Assembly: GCF_965248315.1 (NCBI RefSeq)
Contig: NZ_CBDFIX010000002.1
Coordinates: forward strand, 2,108,001 to 2,172,000
Source of the DNA: Ulvibacterium sp965248315
Lineage (GTDB): Bacteria; Bacteroidota; Bacteroidia; Flavobacteriales; Flavobacteriaceae
DNA length: 64,000 nt
Direction of reading: 5' to 3'
Of the stretch, positions 60,454-64,000 are shown piece by piece. Below the pieces are notes generated by a model that saw only the letters and a list, made by a program, of their open reading frames with translations, ran no database searches and had not been told where the DNA came from. Position 1 is the first letter of the stretch, and each line of letters begins with the position of its first letter. Both the position numbers and the translations under genes were made by a program.

Positions 60454-62712
60454 ATGGTAAAAATTCACTCCCTTTTCTTTGTCCTCATCATTGTACTTTT
60501 TTTTTCTTGCGGTAGCGAAATTGAATCAAAAGACAGCCCTGGGGAGACTATTCTCGGTTATGTAGACCCCTTTATAGGTACAGGGGGGCACGGGCATACC
60601 TATCCAGGTGCCACTGCTCCGTTTGGAAGGATACAACCAAGTCCTGACAATGGTATTACAGGATGGGATTGGTGTTCGGGATATCATGTTTCGGACTCTA
60701 TCATCTCTGGCTTCGGACAACTGCATCTCAGTGGAACGGGGATAGGTGATTTAACGGATGTACTCTTAATGCCTGCTACAGAAAAGGTTGATGTTACACT
60801 TTTTGGGAGCGGTAGGGATACCTTGCCGTACACTTCCAAGTTTTCACATGCCAATGAAAAAGCCTCTCCAGGGTACTATCAGGTTTTTTTGGAAGACCCT
60901 GAAATAGATGTAGAGTTGACAGCAAATGATTATGTAGCTTATCATAGATACACGTATAAAAACAAGGAAGAAGTTTCCTCTTTTATTCTTGATTTAGGTT
61001 ACGAGGTGAACTGGGACAAAGCAACGGGCAGTACTACACAGCTCGAAAACGACACCTTGATTTCCGGTTATCGCTTCAGTAAAGGTTGGGCAAGGAATCA
61101 AAAGGTGTTTTTTGTTATTGAAACATCAAGGCCTATTAAGTATTACAGTTTGGCGGTAGATGGAGTAGCAATGCAGGATACCAATACAGTTACAGGTACA
61201 AAAACCGGAGGACAATTCTATTTTGATGGGCATAAGGGCTCAGTAGAATTGAAGGTGGCCGTTTCTTCAGTCGGTATAGAGAATGCAAAGATGAACCTAA
61301 AATTATATGGTTCTCAAAGTTTTGATGAGGTACGACTTGAAACCGAAAATAGTTGGAATAGTTTGCTCGATAAGATTCATATTGAAACCCCAGTAGATTC
61401 ATTAAAAACTATTTTTTACACTTCGCTCTATCATACGCAAGTCGCTCCAACATTGTTTGGTGATGCCAATGGCGAATTCCGTTTACAAAATGACAGTATC
61501 ACCAAAGCCCAAGGATTCCACATGTATTCCACACTTTCCCTGTGGGACATCTTTAGAGCGCAAACCCCACTTTTGGGTATATTGGATTCTGAACTTGTAA
61601 ATGATATGGTACAATCCATGCTTACCTATTATGATCAAAGTGGGGTTTTGCCGGTTTGGGTACTTTCCGGAAACGAAACTGGGACCATGCCCGGATACCA
61701 TTCCGTTTCCATTATTGCCGAAGCCTACTTAAAGGGCATTCGGGATTATGATACGGACAAGGCTTTTGAAGCCATGAAAAAAACAATGATGGGCGATGAA
61801 AGAGGATTGGCCCCCTATAAGGAATTTGGGTATATCCCTTACGATATAATGGATCAATCCGTTTCCATGAGTCTGGAGCTAGCTTATAACGATTGGTGTA
61901 TGGGCCAAGTGGCAAAGGAAATGGGTAAAAAACAGGATTATGAATATTTCAACGAACGTTCTAGGGCCTATCAAAATTTCCACGACCCCAACTCGGGATT
62001 TCTAAGAGGTAAATCCTCGGACGGCGCTACCTTTCACGAACCTTTTGACCCCAAGGTGGCCAACCATATTGAGGATACAGATTACACCGAGGGTAATGCC
62101 TGGCAACATAGTTGGTATGTACTGCACGATGTTGAGGGCCTAATAGAATTACATGGCGGAAACGAACCCTTTTCCAAAATGGTGGAGCAACTTTTTACCG
62201 AGAGCTCAGAATTAAAGGGAGACAATGTTTCAGCGGATATCTCAGGATTGATCGGACAATATGCACATGGGAACGAGCCTAGTCATCATATCGCCTACAT
62301 GTTCAATAAAGCAGGCCAGCCTTGGCGTACCCAATATTGGGCAAGGGAGATTTTAAATTCACAATATACTACCCAACCGGATGGCTTGAGCGGAAATGAA
62401 GATTGCGGACAAATGTCTGCTTGGTACGTTATGAGTGCCATAGGTATGTATCCTATGAACCCCGCTTCCCTGGAATATGAAATAGGAAGTCCGCTATTCA
62501 AAAAATCGACCATCAAATTACCAAATAATAGAACATTCGTAATTTCAGCTCCCGATACATCAGATGAAAATAGATATGTGCAGTCGGTAATGCTCAACGG
62601 AGAACCTTTGAATAGAACTTACGTACGGCATAGTGAAATTGTTTCCGGTGGTACTTTGGATTTTGTCATGGGCCCCCGACCCAACAAGGTTTGGGCAGTT
62701 GCACCAGAGTAG
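60454..62712 (+). CDS. GH92 family glycosidase (alpha-mannosidase), lipoprotein
   Basis: A 752-residue outer-membrane-type lipoprotein (lipobox FFSC, Cys19 from ATG 60454; earlier ATG codons exist but give poorer leaders). GH92 enzymes are Ca-dependent exo-alpha-mannosidases that trim mannan and N-glycans. The N-terminal hallmark is DPFIGTGGHGHTYPGATAPFG followed by SGTGIGDL. Near the end come GNEPSHHIAYMFN, LSGNEDCGQMSAWYVMSA and GMYPMNP, regions that hold the catalytic acid and base in GH92. Substrate linkage (1,2/1,3/1,4) cannot be read. The downstream symporter suggests uptake of the released sugar. Confidence 0.93.
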   Translation: MVKIHSLFFVLIIVLFFSCGSEIESKDSPGETILGYVDPFIGTGGHGHTYPGATAPFGRIQPSPDNGITGWDWCSGYHVSDSIISGFGQLHLSGTGIGDLTDVLLMPATEKVDVTLFGSGRDTLPYTSKFSHANEKASPGYYQVFLEDPEIDVELTANDYVAYHRYTYKNKEEVSSFILDLGYEVNWDKATGSTTQLENDTLISGYRFSKGWARNQKVFFVIETSRPIKYYSLAVDGVAMQDTNTVTGTKTGGQFYFDGHKGSVELKVAVSSVGIENAKMNLKLYGSQSFDEVRLETENSWNSLLDKIHIETPVDSLKTIFYTSLYHTQVAPTLFGDANGEFRLQNDSITKAQGFHMYSTLSLWDIFRAQTPLLGILDSELVNDMVQSMLTYYDQSGVLPVWVLSGNETGTMPGYHSVSIIAEAYLKGIRDYDTDKAFEAMKKTMMGDERGLAPYKEFGYIPYDIMDQSVSMSLELAYNDWCMGQVAKEMGKKQDYEYFNERSRAYQNFHDPNSGFLRGKSSDGATFHEPFDPKVANHIEDTDYTEGNAWQHSWYVLHDVEGLIELHGGNEPFSKMVEQLFTESSELKGDNVSADISGLIGQYAHGNEPSHHIAYMFNKAGQPWRTQYWAREILNSQYTTQPDGLSGNEDCGQMSAWYVMSAIGMYPMNPASLEYEIGSPLFKKSTIKLPNNRTFVISAPDTSDENRYVQSVMLNGEPLNRTYVRHSEIVSGGTLDFVMGPRPNKVWAVAPE

Positions 62713-62800
62713 TCGATAAAATGATAGGCTCAAGGAAATTCAAAAGACAGTAGTTTTTCGTAAACCATAAACCAAACTTTAAAGACCAATCAACTCATAT

Positions 62801-64000
62801 ATGGAACTATCAAGTATTGACCTCGGAATAATTATCGGCTATGTAGTGATTACGGTTCTTTTTGGACTTTGGGTTTCAAAAAGGGCTTCCAAGGATATCG
62901 ATTCTTATTTTTTGGGAGGCAATGAAATACCCTGGTATTATTTAGGGCTTTCCAACGCCTCGGGCATGTTCGATATTTCGGGTACCATGTGGGCGGTGAC
63001 CATTATGTTCGTTTATGGCCTTAAAAGTGCTTGGTTGCCTTGGTTATGGCCCATTTGGAACCAAGTATTCATTATGGTCTTTCTGGCCGCTTGGCTAAGA
63101 CGTTCCAATGTAATGACGGGAGCCCAGTGGATAACCTATCGTTTTGGCAAGACCTTTGGCGCCAAATTATCGCATATTATCGTTACCGTTTTTGCTATCA
63201 TAAGCACTTTGGGTTTTATTTCTTACTTCTTTGAGGGCATCGGGAAGTTTGCGACCATATTTTTTCCTTGGGACCTCGCTTTTGAATTGGGTCCTTTGGC
63301 AGTTAATTCAGAACAAGCCTATGCCTTGGTTATCATCGGACTTACCACTATTTATACGTTAAAAGGAGGTATGTATAGTGTTGTTGGTACCGAAGTCCTG
63401 CAGTTCATTATTATGACGATTTCATGCTTTGTCATAGGCTATATCGCCTTTAATTCAATTACGGCCGATCAAGTAACCGCTGCCGTACCAGAGGGTTGGC
63501 ATAATGTCTTTTTTGGCTGGGAATTGGATTTGGATTGGACGGGGTATATAGATAGTGTAAATACCAAGATCGAAGAAGACGGTTTTTCCCTTTTTGGGTT
63601 TTTGTTGATGATGATGATCTTTAAGGGTATTTTCGCCAGTTTGGCCGGTCCTGTGCCCAGTTATGACATGCAACGCGTACTCTCCACACGTAATGAAGTA
63701 GAAGCTTCCAAAATGAGCGGTTTGACCATTGTAGTACTCTCCATACCAAGATACTTGATGATCGCCGGTTTTGCCGTTTTGGGAATTGTATATCTCGGCC
63801 CCGAATTGCAGGCTATGGGAGAGGGAATTGATTTTGAGACCTTGCTTCCGGTCGCCATTCAACGCTTTGTTCCAATAGGTTTCAAAGGTCTTTTGTTGGC
63901 AGGTCTTTTAGCTGCCTTTATGGGAACATTTGCAGCCTTTATCAATGCCGCTCCAGCCTATATTGTAAATGATATTTATAAAAAATACATCAACCCAAAT
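62801..64000 (+). CDS. Sodium:solute symporter (SSS/SLC5 family), 3' end outside window
   Basis: An open frame of 400 codons runs from ATG 62801 to the last base without a stop. It is a polytopic membrane protein: the first helix is GIIIGYVVITVLFGLWVS, followed by DSYFLGGNEIPWYYLGLSN and SGMFDISGTMWAVTIM, the pattern of the first helices of the SSS family. Later TIYTLKGGMYSVVGTEVLQF and SLAGPVPSYDMQRVLSTR resemble the loops of sugar or solute symporters. It starts 88 bases after the GH92 stop, so it likely takes up the sugar that GH92 frees. About a third of the gene is missing. Confidence 0.88.
   Translation, partial: MELSSIDLGIIIGYVVITVLFGLWVSKRASKDIDSYFLGGNEIPWYYLGLSNASGMFDISGTMWAVTIMFVYGLKSAWLPWLWPIWNQVFIMVFLAAWLRRSNVMTGAQWITYRFGKTFGAKLSHIIVTVFAIISTLGFISYFFEGIGKFATIFFPWDLAFELGPLAVNSEQAYALVIIGLTTIYTLKGGMYSVVGTEVLQFIIMTISCFVIGYIAFNSITADQVTAAVPEGWHNVFFGWELDLDWTGYIDSVNTKIEEDGFSLFGFLLMMMIFKGIFASLAGPVPSYDMQRVLSTRNEVEASKMSGLTIVVLSIPRYLMIAGFAVLGIVYLGPELQAMGEGIDFETLLPVAIQRFVPIGFKGLLLAGLLAAFMGTFAAFINAAPAYIVNDIYKKYINPN

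Overview
The window looks like a chromosomal segment of a marine-type member of the Flavobacteriaceae (Bacteroidota), close in flavour to Maribacter, Zobellia or Arenibacter; the genus is a guess. Several signs point there. Two adjacent proteins carry the gliding-motility-associated (T9SS type B) C-terminal sorting domain. SecD and SecF are fused, and Rho has a long N/Q/K-rich insertion. DUF2911, DUF6588, DUF4293, BT_3928-type and DUF1599 proteins are present. Lipoproteins are abundant, and many upstream regions carry the Bacteroidota -7 element TAnnTTTG instead of an E. coli-type -10. No prophage, insertion sequence, CRISPR array or clear genomic island was seen; most of the window is ordinary core genome.

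Layout. 1-5 kb: end of a TIM-barrel isomerase, an AraC-type regulator with an apparently exported VOC protein, a tiny convergent ORF, a lipoprotein esterase, DUF2165 and VOC proteins, and ftsE on the minus strand. 5.2-15 kb: an envelope block with a 1007-residue TPR protein, a plugless outer-membrane barrel and an OmpA-like protein, then a NYN/LOTUS protein, an exported small protein, a lipoprotein amidohydrolase and DUF2911. 15-30 kb: housekeeping genes asnB, gyrB, mdh, secDF, a two-domain ABC ATPase with a degenerate first half, and ppc; the asnB-gyrB gap holds a pair of 38-bp repeats and two DnaA-box-like 9-mers. 29.6-34.4 kb: a minus-strand run folE-cysS-yidD-lgt-DUF192-GNAT. 34.5-40.8 kb: surface genes, namely tandem T9SS type B proteins, then an OmpP1/FadL-like barrel and a Trp/Gly-rich lipoprotein on the minus strand. 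40.9-47.4 kb: translation and transcription genes (proS, two identical tRNA-Glu, rpsT, rho) with fasciclin, HEAT and DUF4293 proteins.

47.4-53 kb: an AHSA1/ArsR pair under a promoter with two matching palindromes, a PhoD-like phosphatase, a YfcE-like phosphoesterase, and truA overlapping an MsbA-like exporter. 53-59 kb: folP-cdaA on minus, diverging from a co-directional run DUF1599, BT_3928-like, TlpA-like, tpiA, prmA, clpS. 59-64 kb: a split YeeE/YedE sulfur transporter, then a GH92 mannosidase lipoprotein followed by a sodium:solute symporter that runs off the right edge, a likely glycan-use pair.

Most promising for a second look: the ArsR promoter with paired operators; the BT_3928/TlpA membrane redox pair; the Trp/Gly lipoprotein; the TPR-barrel-OmpA set; and the repeats between asnB and gyrB. 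I did not find a clearly new multi-gene system; these are leads, not discoveries.
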